Shown: positions 1-11,636 of the stretch, in pieces
Position numbering within the stretch: the stretch's first letter is position 1
Layout: each line of letters starts with the position of its first letter
Assembly: GCF_004664715.2 (NCBI RefSeq)
Contig: NC_051084.1
Coordinates: 65,585,334 to 65,649,333 of the forward strand
Direction of reading: 5' to 3'
DNA length: 64,000 nt
Source of the DNA: Peromyscus leucopus
Lineage: Eukaryota > Chordata > Mammalia > Rodentia > Cricetidae
Notes under the pieces: generated by a model
Told to the model about the DNA's origin: nothing
Databases searched by the model: none
Seen by the model: the letters and a program-made list of their open reading frames with translations, nothing else
Position numbers and translations under genes: made by a program

Positions 1-276
1 TGTTACTTGAGAGGAATGAGGATGTGTGGCCTTGTTAGAGGTGGGCCTTGGGGAATCAGTTGTTCTCGCCAGGCCCAGTGTTTTATGCTTTTCTTGCTGC
101 CTGCCAATCTGGATGTAGAAATCTCAGCTAACTCTCAAGGACCCAATCTGCTTGCCTGCCCCATGCTTCCCACTATGCCAGTAATGCACTAAAACTGTAA
201 AAATATAAGCCAGCCCCAATTAAATATCTTCCATAGTCATGGTTTCTCTGTGCAGCAATAGAACATTGATTAAGAC
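1..276 (+). mobile_element. MaLR-type LTR (ORR1/MT-like), 5' end cut by window edge
   Basis: This is the 3' part of a solitary rodent long terminal repeat. It reads through the typical body (tgtggccttgttagaggtgggc, aggcccagtgt, then gccagccccaattaaat) and ends with the characteristic 'cagcaatagaac...ttaagaca' terminus. The AATTAAA-like signal upstream of the end fixes the plus orientation. The 61-codon open frame across it is non-coding chance. Assignment to the ERVL-MaLR class rests on remembered family patterns; the exact subfamily (ORR1 or MT) is not resolved. Confidence 0.7.
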
Positions 277-3200
277 ATCCTCTAATCTCTTCTTAAAACC
301 ATATGTATAGGTGAATCAAAATGTGAATGTAATTTTAAGTTACTAGAAGGAGCCAAAATAGTTTTCTTATTTTTTTAACTAAGAATTTTTTTTTCATTTT
401 ACATACCAATCACAGGTTCCCCTCTCATCCCTCCTCTCACGCCCCAGTTCTCCCTCCAATCTATGCCCCATTCCCTCCTCCAACAAGGTAAGGCAGTCAG
501 CAGAGCCTGGTACATTCAGTTGAGGCAGGCTCAAGTCCTCCCCCCTGTACCAAGGCTGCTTAAGGAGTTCCACCATCAGCACTGGGCTCCAAAAAGCCAG
601 CTCATGCACCAGGGATGGATCCTGATCCCACTGCCAGGGGGCCCCTTAAGCAGATCAAGCTACACAACTGTCCTCGCTTATGCAGAGGACCTAGTCCAGT
701 CCCATGGAGGCTCCACAGCTATTGGTCTAAAGTTTATGAGTTCCTGCTAGCTTGGTTCAGTTGTCTCTATAGATTTCCCCATCATGGTCTTGATGCCCCT
801 AGGTCATAGAATCCCTCTTCCCTCTCTTCGACTGGACTCCTGGAGCTTGGCCTGATGCTTGGCTGTATATTTCTGCATCTGCTTCCATCAGTTACCGAAT
901 AAAGGCTCTGTGATGACAGTTAGGGTATTCACCTATCTGATTACTGGGTAAACCAGCTCAGGCACCCTCTCCACTACTGCTAGTAGTCTAAGCTGGGGTT
1001 ATCCTTGTGAATACCTAGGAACTTCCCTAGCACTAGGTTTCTCCTATCCACATGATGTCTCCCTCTATAAAGGTATCTCTTTCATTGCTCTCCCTTTCTG
1101 TGCCTGTTCCAGCTGCACCAACCCATTCCCTTAGGTGCTCATTTGCTATCCCCTGCACTCAATTGCCCCTCCTCACCCCCAGTTTACTCATGGAGATCTC
1201 ATCTATTTCCCCTTCCCAAGATGATCCATGCATCTCTCTTAGGTTTCTCCTTGTTAGCTAGTTTCTCTAGAGCTGGGAGTTATAGTCTGATTATACATGT
1301 AGTATCCATTTATGAGTGAGTACATACCATGTTTGTCTTTTTGAGTCTGCGTTACTTCACACAGAATGATATTTTCTAGTTCCATCTATTTGCCTGCAAA
1401 TTTCATGATGTCATTATTTTTTATTGCTGAGTAGTACTCCATCGTGTATATGTACTGCATTTTCCTTATCCATTCTTCAGTAGAGGGGCATCTAGGTTGT
1501 TTTTTAAGTTCTGGCTATTATAAATAATGCTACTATGATCATAGTTTAGCAAGTGGCCTTGTGGTATGATTGAGCATTCCTTGGGTATATGCCCAAGAGT
1601 GATATTGTTGGGTCTTGAGGTAGAATGATTCCCGACTTTCTGAGAAACTGCCATCCTGATTTCCAAAGTGGCTGTACCAGTTTGCACTCCTACCAACAGT
1701 GAAGAAGTGTTCCCCTTGCTCCACATCCTCTCTATCATAAGCTGTCCTCAGTGTTTTTGATCTTAGCCATTCTGATGGGAGTAAGATGGTATCACAGAGT
1801 CATTTTGATTTGCATTTCCCTGATGACTAAGGATGTTGAGCAATTCCTTAATTGTCTTTCAACCATTTGAGATTCTTCTGTTAAGAATCCTCTGTATAAC
1901 TCTGTAGCCCATTTTAAAATTGGGTTGTTTGGTATTTTAACGTCTAGTTTCTTGAATTCTTTATATATTTTGGAGATCAGCCCTCTGTGGGGAGATCAGA
2001 TGTGGGGCTGATGAAGATTTTTTCCCTATTCTATAGGCTGTCATTTTTTCTTATTTACTATGGCCTTTGCCTTACAAAAGCTTCTTAGTTTCAGGAGGTC
2101 CCATTTATTAATTGTCGCTCTCAGTATCTGTGCTACTGGTGTCATATTTAGGAAGAGGTCTCCTGTGCCACTGTTTTCAAGGCTACTTCCTACTTTCTCT
2201 TGTTTCAGATTCAGTGTAACTGTGTTTATGTTGAGATCTTTGATCCACTTGGACTTGAGTTTTGGACATGGTGATAGCTATGGATCGATTTGCATTCTTC
2301 TACATGTAGACATCCAGTTATGCCAGCACCATTTGTTGAAGATGCTTTCTTTTTTCCATTGTACTCTTTTGGCTTCTTTGTCCAAAATCAAGTGTTCATA
2401 GGTGTGTTGGTTAATCTCAGGATCTTCAGTTCGATTCCATTGGTCCACATGTTGGTTTTTATGCCAATATCAGGCTGTTTTTAATTACCATAGCTCTAGA
2501 GTGGAGCTTGAGATCAGGGATGGTGATTCCTCTAGAAATTGCTTTATTGTACAGGATTATTTTAGCTATCCTGTTTTGTTTTTTGTTTTATTTTGTTTTT
2601 TCATATGAAGTTGAGTATTGTTTTTTCCAGGTTTGTGAAGAATGTTGTCAGGATTTTTATGGGGATTGCAATGAATCTGTACGTTGCTTTTGGTAAGATT
2701 GTCATTTTTACTATATAAATCCTACCCACCCATGAGCATAGGAGATCTTTCCATTTTCTGATAACTTCTTCAATTTTTATCCTCAGAGACTTAAAGTTCT
2801 GGTCATACAGGTATTTTACTCACTTAGTTAGAGTTGCCCCAAGGTATTTTATATTATTTGTGGCTATTGTAAAGGGTGTTATTTCTCTGATTTCTTTCTC
2901 AGTCCATTTATCATTTGTATGTAGGAGGGCTACTGAATTTTTTAGTTAATCTTGTATCCTGCCACATTACTGAAGGTGTTTATCAGCTGTGGGAGTTGCA
3001 TGGTAAAAATTTTTGAGTCATTTATGTATATTATCATACCATCTGCAAATAGCGAATGGTTGACATCTTCCTTTCCAATTTGTGTCCCCTTGATTTCCTT
3101 TTGTTGTCGTATTGCTCTTGCTAGAACTTCAAGTACTATATTGAATAGATATGGAGAGTATGAACAGCCTTGTTTGTTCCTGATTTTAGTAGAATCACTT

Positions 3201-3466
3201 TGAGTTTCTCTCTATTTACTTTGATGTTGGCTGTTGGCTGTTGGCTTGCTGTAAAATGCCTTTATTATATTTAGGTATGTTCCACATACTCTTAATTTTT
3301 CCAAGACCTTTATCATGAAGGGGTGTTGGATTTGGTAAAGGGCTTTTTCAGTATCTAATGAGATGATCATGTGTTTTTTTCTTTCAGTTTGTTTATATGG
3401 TGTATTACATTTACAGATATTCATATGTTGAACCATCCTTGCATCCCTGGAATGAAGTTTACTTGA

Positions 3467-3757
3467 TCATGGTGGGTAATTTTTTTGATGTGTTCTTGGA
3501 TTTTTATTTGCCTTTTCTTGGTTTTCATGGCTTTCTTTAAGGGAATTATTGATTTCTTCCAATTTTTTGTTTGTCTTTTCCTCAATTTCTTTAAGGGAAT
3601 TTTTCATTTCCTCTTTAAAGACCTCTAACATCTTCATAAAGTTATTTTTAAGGCAACTTTCTTCTGCTTCTTCTATGTTGTGATGTTTAGGTCTTGTTGT
3701 TACAGTGCCATATTGTTCTTTATGTTGTATATATTTTTTGCACTGGTGTCGACCCAT
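3467..3757 (-). pseudogene. L1 ORF1 N-terminal fragment (coiled-coil region) run on into ORF2
   Basis: Translating the minus strand from the ATG at 3757 gives about 97 codons. They begin MGRHQCKKY and continue with a heptad-like charged segment ([19 protein letters not shown]), typical of the coiled-coil start of rodent L1 ORF1p. The similarity stops near codon 83-88. The remaining codons (ending KNYPP) match an ORF2 segment just upstream of '[14 protein letters not shown]'. The open frame extends upstream into the 5'UTR as far as 4078, but that part is not the normal ORF1. The RRM and C-terminal domains needed for RNA binding are absent. Confidence 0.75.
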
Positions 3758-3898
3758 CTCTTTCTCTAATAGGTGCAAGAGGTGTGTGTCTGAGGTAGTT
3801 GCTCTTGGTCCAATCTGTGCTTGCTGTGTCTGTATGTCAGGGGACCACTCTTGGTCCAATGGGATCTCTTGGTCTAATTGGAGTTGGCAGTTTCTATG

Positions 3899-4330
3899 TC
3901 TCAGGGAACTACTGAAGTCACAGGGGGATGGTTGGGTTTGGGCTAGGGAGATGGTTTTGTAGATTGCAGGGTCTGATGGGAGGATGTTGGTGGGTAGGCC
4001 TGCCCTTGGGAGCCTTCCCTGCTGGCCTGTAACTAGGGCAGTGATCAGTAGGGGTTTGGGAGTGCACAGGTTGTGCATATGGCCTAGGTCTTAGAGGCAG
4101 GAGTCTCTGGGTTGGAGAAGAGTCACTCACCTTTTGGTGCCATCAGAGCTGGGGGATTCTGCATCTCAGGGAGCCACTGAGGTCACAGGGGGATGTGTGG
4201 GTTTGAGGTAGGGTGTGGGTCTTGCAGATTTCAGGGACGGATGAGGGATACTGGGAATTGTGCCCACAGGAGTCTTCTCTGTTGTCCTGCAACTGGGGCA
4301 GCTGTGGGTGGGAGTGGGGCTTGGTATTTC
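3899..4330 (-). repeat. Two diverged tandem units in the L1 5'UTR
   Basis: The stretch starting at about 3899 (ctcagggaactactgaagtc, then cacagggggatg) is repeated at about 4165 (ctcagggagccactgaggtc, then cacagggggatg). The copies align for about 160 bases with substitutions and small gaps, an offset of roughly 266 bases. Rodent L1 promoters are known to be built from tandem 5' monomers. I infer these are two such units belonging to the minus-strand L1. Confidence 0.6.
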
Positions 4331-4975
4331 AATGGTATTCACTGTAGGCTGGTTTGGAGGACATGGATTCTTTTAGGCTATTTATGTCATGGAAAGTTTT
4401 CCTTTCCTCCTTCAATTATAGCAGAAAGTTGTTCTACATATGATAGTCAAGACTGATCTTGTAGTAGTAAAGGACATTGCTCCTAGCTCTTCTGGCTTTT
4501 AAATTTTCCATTGATTAATCAACTGTTATTTTAATAGGTTTTCATTTATATGTGATTTGTGATTTTTTACCTGTAGCATTTGGTACCCTCTCTTTGTTTT
4601 GTTATTTACTGTTTTCATTATATCATGCTTTGGGTGTTTTTCCTTCTGGTCCTGTCTAGAGGGTTTTGTGAGTTTCATGCATCTTTATGGATATAAATTT
4701 CTTTAACTTGGGGAATTTTTCTTCTATGATCCTGCTGAAGATCTGGTCTGTGACACTGACTTTGAATTCTCCCCCCTCACCTATGCTTATAATTCAAAGA
4801 TTTGGTATTTTATTGGTGTACCAGAGTTCTTACATATTTCTTTTATGTGTTTTTTCTCTACTTTATCTTCAACTACTAATACTCATCTTATACTTGATAA
4901 ATTATACTTGTAGGGATTTTCATGAGTTTTCTAAATATTTTAACAGAAAATTTTGGTTCTTAATCTGGTAAAAAT
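4331..4975 (-). mobile_element. Older L1/HAL1-type ORF1 fragment
   Basis: Read on the minus strand, this stretch encodes a broken ORF1p. About 4690-4830 gives segments resembling 'IIGIGEGGEF...IFSRIIEEKFPKLKK...IKMHETHKT', the RRM part of L1 ORF1. About 4330-4490 gives '...ARSNVLYYYKIS...FHDINSLKE', the C-terminal domain. Stops interrupt it, and it is more diverged than the adjoining L1. It could be an old L1 or a HAL1 copy. The younger L1 to its left adjoins it directly. Confidence 0.55.
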
Positions 4976-5390
4976 GCTAACTTCTAGCAAGAGAATAACC
5001 CATGATGAACTCACTGAAATATCACCTCATATGAACCACACTAACTCAATACCATTCTAAGTGCAATCATAGATTTAAATACTCAATACAATTCAACAGT
5101 GAAATATCCATAATTGGGGAGCAGTCCCTCTCTTAGGTTCAGCACCATAACACCTACCAGTTTCACCCTTTTGTACCCATAGTAGAAACACTAAATATTC
5201 CTCTATATGCATGAACAGGACTATATAAATATAAAGACATCTATGTTTACCACACCTTCATAGAGCTAGTGAGAAAGCAGGAAAACTCTTGCCCTAAGAA
5301 AGACTTTTCAGTCCCTTTTCCTAAGCAAGAATATAGCTAACTTCTGTGTTATATTAATCCCATCTTTTTAATTGTTTAATTTTGGCAAGA

Positions 5391-5459
5391 TTAAGGACTA
5401 GATTGAAGGCCTCATATTTACTAGGCAAGCATTCTACCATTTAGCTATATCCCAAACCT
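5391..5459 (-). mobile_element. ID-like SINE (tRNA-Ala/BC1-type), minus strand
   Basis: The 69 bases read as the complement of an ID element: 'gaaggcctcatatttactaggcaagcattctaccatttagctatatcccaaacc' is the reverse form of the A-box/B-box region (gctcagtggtagagcgcttgcctagc...). It is strongly diverged, and the upstream 'tttttaattgttta' may be the relic of its tail. Confidence 0.6.
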
Positions 5460-7154
5460 AACTTTATCCCCTCCAAAAAAAATCACACTACAGAATACTT
5501 TCATATAGCAAGTAGTAGAATAAAACATAGATCTCATATTTCATACAATTAGAACTGTAATATGTGTGAGGCATTTGAGTTTATTAGTATTACATAAGTC
5601 TTTCTAAACCCAGAAACTACTTTAGAAAGACTGCTATTAAGAAATTGCTTTTCACAAATACTGAAAAATAATTTAGCATAGACAATGCAATTAAACTAAT
5701 ATTCCATGAGCAACTGAAAAGTAATTCCAAATGGCCAATAATTTCCTAATTTCTCATACTATGGAATCATAAGAATAATCCATATGACCAGAACTAACCT
5801 AGTTGATGTGAAGAGTAGAAGGAAGAAATTTCCTCTAGTTCTCATATAATTTTTCAGGGATTCCTCCATTCATCTATGAATACCAAATTATATTCCTTTT
5901 CATTTTACTATGACTATTAAAAAAAAGGTGTTCTAAAATCAGAATTCTTGTCTGGGTATTTATACACTGATAGGAATGCTATTCAAAAGTTATATAATGG
6001 CGGCCTCCTGGATCTTGATTTCCATATAATATATTTGTGCAGGGCAATGAGACCAATATGAATTTAAAGAAGGCACACTGGTTTCCTGCGGTGACTGCAA
6101 AGAGTGATTAGAATAAACCAGGAGATTTAAAGAGCAGGAAGCCATTCCACGACAGTCCTGGAGGCAGAAGTCAGATATCAGTACCAGAGCCAAGGTGACA
6201 GCAAAGACATGTTCACAGACTCCTGGGAAGGGTCTCTCTGTTTCCATTTCTAGCTTCTGCAGCCTGCAACCATTTTCCACTTTAATCTCTGTATCCATAA
6301 TCCCTTTGCCTTTCCCCCTTTCTTGACACATTTCTTTTTGCCCATCTTTCTAAGAATAATTGTGACTGCACTCGTAGTCCACCATAATACTCCAGATCTA
6401 TTCTCCATCTGCAGATCCTTCATTTGGTTATGCCAGCAAAGTCTCTATGCAACTAGGGTCATGTTTACAAGTCCAAGGGGTTGAAGCCATTTTGCAATGG
6501 TCAATTATAAAGGTCAACTACAGCTAATTCAACCTTCCTGGTAAGATGTTTCTTAATAGAAATTCATGTTTATTGGAAGTGAGATCCTAAAATGCTATGT
6601 ATAAAGAAGGTAGGCTGGGTGCAGACAAAGGATTTACATGACACTGAAAACTACTGAAAGTTTTCATGCACAATATGGAAAGGGGGCATAAAATTAAGTA
6701 TAATTTGTAGAATAATATTTGAAGACCATGCTACAGTTTCTGTGTTTACCTCAAATAGGATGTGTTCTGCACATTTTTATTGGTGATTACCCACTGCAGA
6801 TGAAATTAATCAATTTTAAGTAAATTTTGCACACTAGGAAATTAAACAAAGATTGATCAGCCTACTGTTCCATCCCCAAATAAAATGAATGCACAGGAAA
6901 AGACAATAGGGAATTACCATTTTCATTAATCTTTAATTTTTGTCTTTTATATATGTAAAGAATAATCCCCTGAATTCTCAGTTTAGACTTCTTACCAAAA
7001 AAAACTTAGTGAAATCTTAATATGATCTTCAGGAGGGGATGGACTGAGTTACAAGGCCCTGCATTTAAGTTTTATGTAGATGTAACCAACCATCTTATTA
7101 AATAAGAAACACAGAACCAATGCAAAGAAGAAATCCAAGAGATCAGAGCTAAGA
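5460..7154. other. Unassigned non-coding DNA
   Basis: AT-rich sequence with no repeat family or gene that I can recognise. A 113-codon minus-strand frame (5990-6331) shows no motif, has no neighbouring exon signals and is probably chance. Confidence 0.5.
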
Positions 7155-7518
7155 GCCTTACCTTGCAGCTAGCCTCTTAAGGCAAGAGACCTCTCCGAAA
7201 GGGAGCTACTTCCTGTGTGTTTATCTTTAATAGTTTTCTGTTCTGCCTTCTCATTGGTTGTAAACCCAAACACGTGACTGCCTCATCACTGCCTGTAAAT
7301 ACAGCCCTCCAGGTCTTAAAGGTGTGTGTCTCCAATGCTGGCTGTATCCCTGAACACACAGAGACTTACCTAGCTCTGCCTACCAAGTGCTGGGATTGAA
7401 GGCATGTGCCATGAATGCCCAGCTCTGCTATGGCTTGCTATTAGCTCTGACCTTCAAGCAACTTTATTTATTAACATACAATTAAAATTACATTTCAGTA
7501 CAAATAAAATACCACCAT
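7155..7518. mobile_element. Cricetid LTR-like interspersed repeat with a B1-like segment
   Basis: The block contains 'ctcattggttgtaaacccaa', 'gtaaatacagccctccagg' and 'aaaggtgtgtgtctccaatg'. A reversed B1-like stretch follows (cctaccaagtgctgggattg...aaggcatgtgcca). It ends in 'tttattaacatacaatta' and 'acaaataaaataccacca'. I recall this combination as a common repeat of hamster, vole and deer-mouse genomes, probably an LTR. The family name, the class and the exact ends are uncertain. Confidence 0.45.
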
Positions 7519-7769
7519 AGTTGTACACAATGTTTTAGGCACTCTAAAATTCATGAAACTGCAGTACAACCGGTGGAACGTGATGAATGTAGAAACAAGC
7601 AGTATCCCAAACTGTCACAGAGGTCAGACATCACCTGGATCTTAGTAGGATACAAGAATTTTCACATACAAACATTGTTCAAGTAGCAAGACATTTCATT
7701 ACTCAAACTATTAAAGTACAAAATTGCAAAACCAGTGTATTGATGCCCATTTTAAAGTATGATTCAGAT

Positions 7770-7830
7770 AACTGAATATGATGAAGCCAAAAGTTTTAAA
7801 CAAGATAACTAAATGTGATGAAGCCAAAAA
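7770..7830. repeat. Short tandem duplication (about 36 bp, two copies)
   Basis: 'gataactgaatatgatgaag' followed by 'ccaaaag' is repeated shortly after as 'gataactaaatgtgatgaag' plus 'ccaaaaa', at about 7766 and 7804. Two imperfect copies lie immediately left of the L1 insertion at 7858. Confidence 0.65.
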
Positions 7831-7841
7831 TTGTTATCTAT

Positions 7842-9108
7842 AGAAAAGTGTAGCATCATGCTACTCTTGGGTGTATACCCAAGGAATGCTCAATCATACC
7901 ACAAGGACACATGCTCAACTATGTTCATAGCAGCATTATTCATAATGCCAGAACCTGGAAACAACCTAGATGCCCCTCAATCAAAGAATGAATTCAGAAA
8001 ATGTGGTACATGTACACAATAGAGTACTACTCAGCAGTAAAAAACAATGACATCATGAAATTTGCAGGCAAATGGATGGAACTAGAAAATATTCTGAGTG
8101 AGGTAACCCAGACTCAGAAAGGCAAACATGGTATGTACTCACTCATAAGTGGTTACTAGATGTAAAGCAAAGGATAACCAGACTATAACCCACAGTTCCA
8201 GAGAAGCTAGTTAACAAGGAGGACCCAGAGAGGGACGAATAGATCGCCCAGGGAAGGAGAAATAAATGAAATCTCCATGAGTAAACTGGGGGTGAGGAGA
8301 GCAATAGAGGGTAGGGGATGGGGGATGAGAACATAAAGGAATGGGACGGTCTAGCTGGAACAGGGATAGAGTGGGAGGGCAGAGAGAAAGATACCCTGAT
8401 AGATGAGGACATCATAGGGATAGGGAGAAACCTGGTGCTAGGGAAGTTCCCAGGAATCCTCAAGGATGGCCCCAGCTTAGATTACTAGCAATAGTGGAGA
8501 AGGTGCCTAGACTGACTAAAACCAGTAATTAGATCAATGACTACCCCAACTGTCATCACAGAGCCTTTCTCCAGTAACTGATGGAAGCAGATGCAGAGAT
8601 CCAAAGCCAAACACCAGGCAAAGCTCCAGGAATCTAGTAAAAGAGAGGGAAGAGGGATTCTATGAGCAAGGGCATCAAGATCATGATGGGGAAACCTACA
8701 GAGACAACCAAACCAAACTAGTGGGAACTCGTGAAATTTAGATCAACAGCTATGGAGCCTGCATAGGACTGGACTAGGCCCTCTGCATATCGAGACAGTT
8801 ATGTAGCTTGATCTACTTAAGGGGCCTCTGGAACTAGGTTCAGAATCCATTCCTGGTGCATGAGCAGGCTTTTTTGAGCCCACTACCTATGATGGGACAC
8901 CTTGCACAGCTTGAGGAAAGGGGAAGGGCTTGGACCTGCCTCTACTAAATGTACCTTCCCATGGGAGGCCTTACCTTCTTGTAGGAGGGAATGGGGGTGC
9001 ATCTGGAGGGGGAAGCTGGAAGGGTGGGAGGAAGGAGGAGGGGGATCTTTGATTGGTATGTAAAAAGGAATAAAAATTTTCTTAATTAAAAAAGAAAAGT
9101 ATAGCATC
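7842..9108 (+). mobile_element. 5'-truncated LINE-1 with target-site duplication
   Basis: The element proper is about 7858-9092. It begins inside the ORF2 C-terminus (NAQSYHKDTCSTMFIAALFI; about 7870-8155, frameshifted). It continues through the same 3'UTR seen reversed at 400-1270, and ends in an A-rich tail (aataaaaattttcttaatta). It is flanked by 'agaaaagtgtagcatc' (7842-7857) and 'agaaaagtatagcatc' (9093-9108), a 16-bp TSD with one mismatch. This is the textbook product of target-primed reverse transcription with 5' truncation and no inversion. Confidence 0.93.
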
Positions 9109-9819
9109 TTGATATCAAAAATCAAATTGTGGCTTCTAACTCCGCAAGGACAGGGGACACAACATCACCCCCTTGCCTCTAGCTCTGCAATTTTTAAATG
9201 CGATTTTTCCATTAACTCCATTGACTTTCACTAAGTCAATGAGGCAGTATATCTAAATGTATCTGTAAATTGAGAAGATTCTCACACATAAGAACTGATG
9301 TGTTCATAAAAATATTATGTGTTGATGATGACCTAATGACCAGCAATCTGTCATAGTGATTGATACAGAAATAGGAAATGTTTCTTAACAAAATTAATCA
9401 GTGTCTTATGACAGCAAAACATATAAACAAATGCCGGGAAAGAGATCTCCATGCACATTTATTTTTACTTCCATTGCATGGATGAAATATAAAAATGAAT
9501 TTATTATTAAAATTACACATTGCTGAGATGTGCATTTTGTGGTATGATGTTTTTCAGTAATGTATGTTTACATGAATTGTTACTAGATTATCTATCTATT
9601 GTTGTATACCTGTACTTGGATTTCCTATAGATGTACTTTGGAGTGAACATTTCTTAAGTCACTTTAGCCTTTTTTTCCTGTTAATAAATTAAATTTTCTT
9701 TTAAAATAACCAGTTCATTCACTTAAAACCTCCACTGTTAACAGAAATATAGACTTGTCAGTTGTCACCTTGTTATCTAACTCAGCACTTTGTAATTGTA
9801 TTTAATTTCATATACATTT
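9109..9819. other. Unassigned non-coding DNA
   Basis: AT-rich, no recognised repeat or gene. Confidence 0.5.
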
Positions 9820-10006
9820 TGTTTTGTGTGCAGGTACGCTGGTATTCCATGTGTGTGCCTGGGGCCCACAAAGGTGAGAAAAAAACATCATATACCCTGG
9901 AACTGGAAACTAGACAGTTCTGAATTGCCATGTAGATTCTGAAAATTGAACCTATATCTTCTGCAACAGCAGCCAGTGCTCTTAACCACTGAGCCATCTC
10001 TCCAGC
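9820..10006 (-). mobile_element. B3 (B2-family) SINE, minus strand
   Basis: The right end 'cagccagtgctcttaaccac' plus 'tgagccatctctccagc' is the reverse complement of the tRNA-derived B2/B3 head (gctggagagatggctcagtggttaagagc). The remainder matches the B3 body, including 'tgtgcctggggcccacaaag'. It is moderately diverged. Confidence 0.8.
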
Positions 10007-10525
10007 ATTTTTACTTTAGAAAAGACTAACATGAATCATTCCTGTATTTGAATAAAATCAACTGGGGACAGTGGAAAAAACCCACTAACTTTGAAAAATG
10101 ATTAATTTAAAATTTTAATCTATTATTATGACGATGCATAAATAAGTGAGAGATTTGGAATATGGAGATATAAGCAGGCTTGTTTATCCTATGAAATGTA
10201 ACCTTGGAATTTATTTCTACAAATACAACAAATCTCGGTTCCTTTTTGAATTGTATCATTTACTTGACATTGCATCCAACTTAATTTGCCTTTACAGAAA
10301 TCCCCCACATTATTTTCTCATCCTTATTTGTAAACTCCAACCAAGCAACAACAGCCCCATATGGTGTTCCAAAGAACCTTGAAGTGACAATGGGACCGTA
10401 AACAGAACAGATTAGGTTTGCGCTGCACTTATTTGCAGCTTCAGCTTATGCCAAGACACAGAATTACTTTACTGGAACATTTTTTATCATACTTAGCAAG
10501 TGAAGGATGAATTTGAATTGAAAGT

Positions 10526-10581
<56 letters not shown>

Positions 10582-11377
10582 ACTTTATAAAATATAAACC
10601 TATTTTACATAAGTGATGGATTTAAATTAGTTTATGGAATCACAAATTATAATTAAATTTTATATGATTTCCAATATATGTATAATTTACTTTTGATTTT
10701 TGTGGTCTAATTTAATTAAGAGCTGATAATGAACTTAATTTGTGACTTCCTTTTACATGTTATATGAAATTATCTGGATATTTAGATGAACAAGGATCAG
10801 ACAGGTTTTACTATTCTATTTTTCTAAATTTTTTCTACATTTTCCTTTCTCTTAAAATGACCTTTCCACATCAGCACTCAGATATTTACTAGTTTGTGTA
10901 CAGTTAACCAGAGAAAATCTAAATTGAAATCCATCTTTTCTGATTTTTCTGATTTCAAACCCTTCCTACTCCTTCATTCTTTTCCTTCTTAAAGTCCCAT
11001 GTCTGCGGGCAATTGTTTTCCACATACAAAATGAGGGGCAGCAAACCACTCAGCAGCGGATCTCTACCCTCACTTACACTTCTCTGTTTTTCTAAAATAC
11101 AGTTTTAGGACAAATGTATTCTCAACTACCCCCCTTCTCCTACTTCATGTATGCAAAAGGTATGAAGCTCAGTTATAATTACAGAGAATTCCTAATTTCT
11201 GAAAGGATTCCCCATACTATTTTACTGAACTCCACTGCAACATTCGGTACCCCATCACTCCACTTACTGCCTGGTTCACAAATCTCTTCTGCCATGGCTT
11301 CCACAGTTCTGTCCTTCCTTCACTCACTTACATTTTTCATTATATATTCTGGTTATTTGTTCCACGGTCTTAGGCAC
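10007..11377. other. Unassigned DNA apart from a (GA)n tract
   Basis: No gene or interspersed repeat is recognised. The (AG)n tract at 10531-10579 is listed separately. Confidence 0.5.
10531..10579 (+). repeat. (AG)n microsatellite, about 24 copies
   Basis: Pure AG dinucleotide run of 49 bases. Confidence 0.97.
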
Positions 11378-11585
11378 TGTTCTCTGCTCTGGAGAAACAC
11401 CATGACCAAGACAACTCTTACAAGAGAAAGTATTTAATTGGTGGATTCCTAACATTTGTAGAGGGTTAGTCCCTGATCATAATGGCAGGAAGCAAACAGA
11501 CATGGTGCTGGAGAAGTAGCTGAGAACTTTGCATCCTGATTCATAGGCAGTAATTCGTGAGAGGGAAAAAGAGAGATAGAGATAG

Positions 11586-11636
<51 letters not shown>

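Larger units (their letters stand above)
365..4330 (-). mobile_element. LINE-1, minus strand, internally deleted (5'UTR, ORF1 N-terminus, ORF2 C-terminal part, 3'UTR)
   Basis: A rodent LINE-1 lies in reverse. From the left, the T-rich stretch (about 365-400) is the complement of the poly-A end, and about 400-1270 is a C/T-rich 3'UTR that recurs at 8155-9090, 27390-28120 and 30700-31650. About 1270-3505 is the C-terminal half of ORF2. About 3508-3757 encodes the start of ORF1, and 3757-4330 is 5'UTR. ORF2 carries many stops and frameshifts. The reverse transcriptase F-A-D-D box reads F-A-D-G (bases 3038-3049), so even the conserved catalytic pair is lost. The endonuclease domain, first part of the RT and ORF1 RNA-binding domains are missing. 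No TSD was found. This is a dead copy. Confidence 0.9.

Noticed and set aside
3467..4078. 203-codon open frame on the minus strand as a protein gene
   Set aside because: The N-terminal half is L1 5'UTR read through, the centre is the ORF1 start, and the end is ORF2. It belongs to an internally deleted L1.
5391..5459. tRNA gene
   Set aside because: The A/B-box-like text belongs to an ID-type SINE and is too diverged to fold as a tRNA.
5990..6331. 113-codon minus-strand frame
   Set aside because: No motif, no codon or context support, and a length expected by chance in 64 kb.
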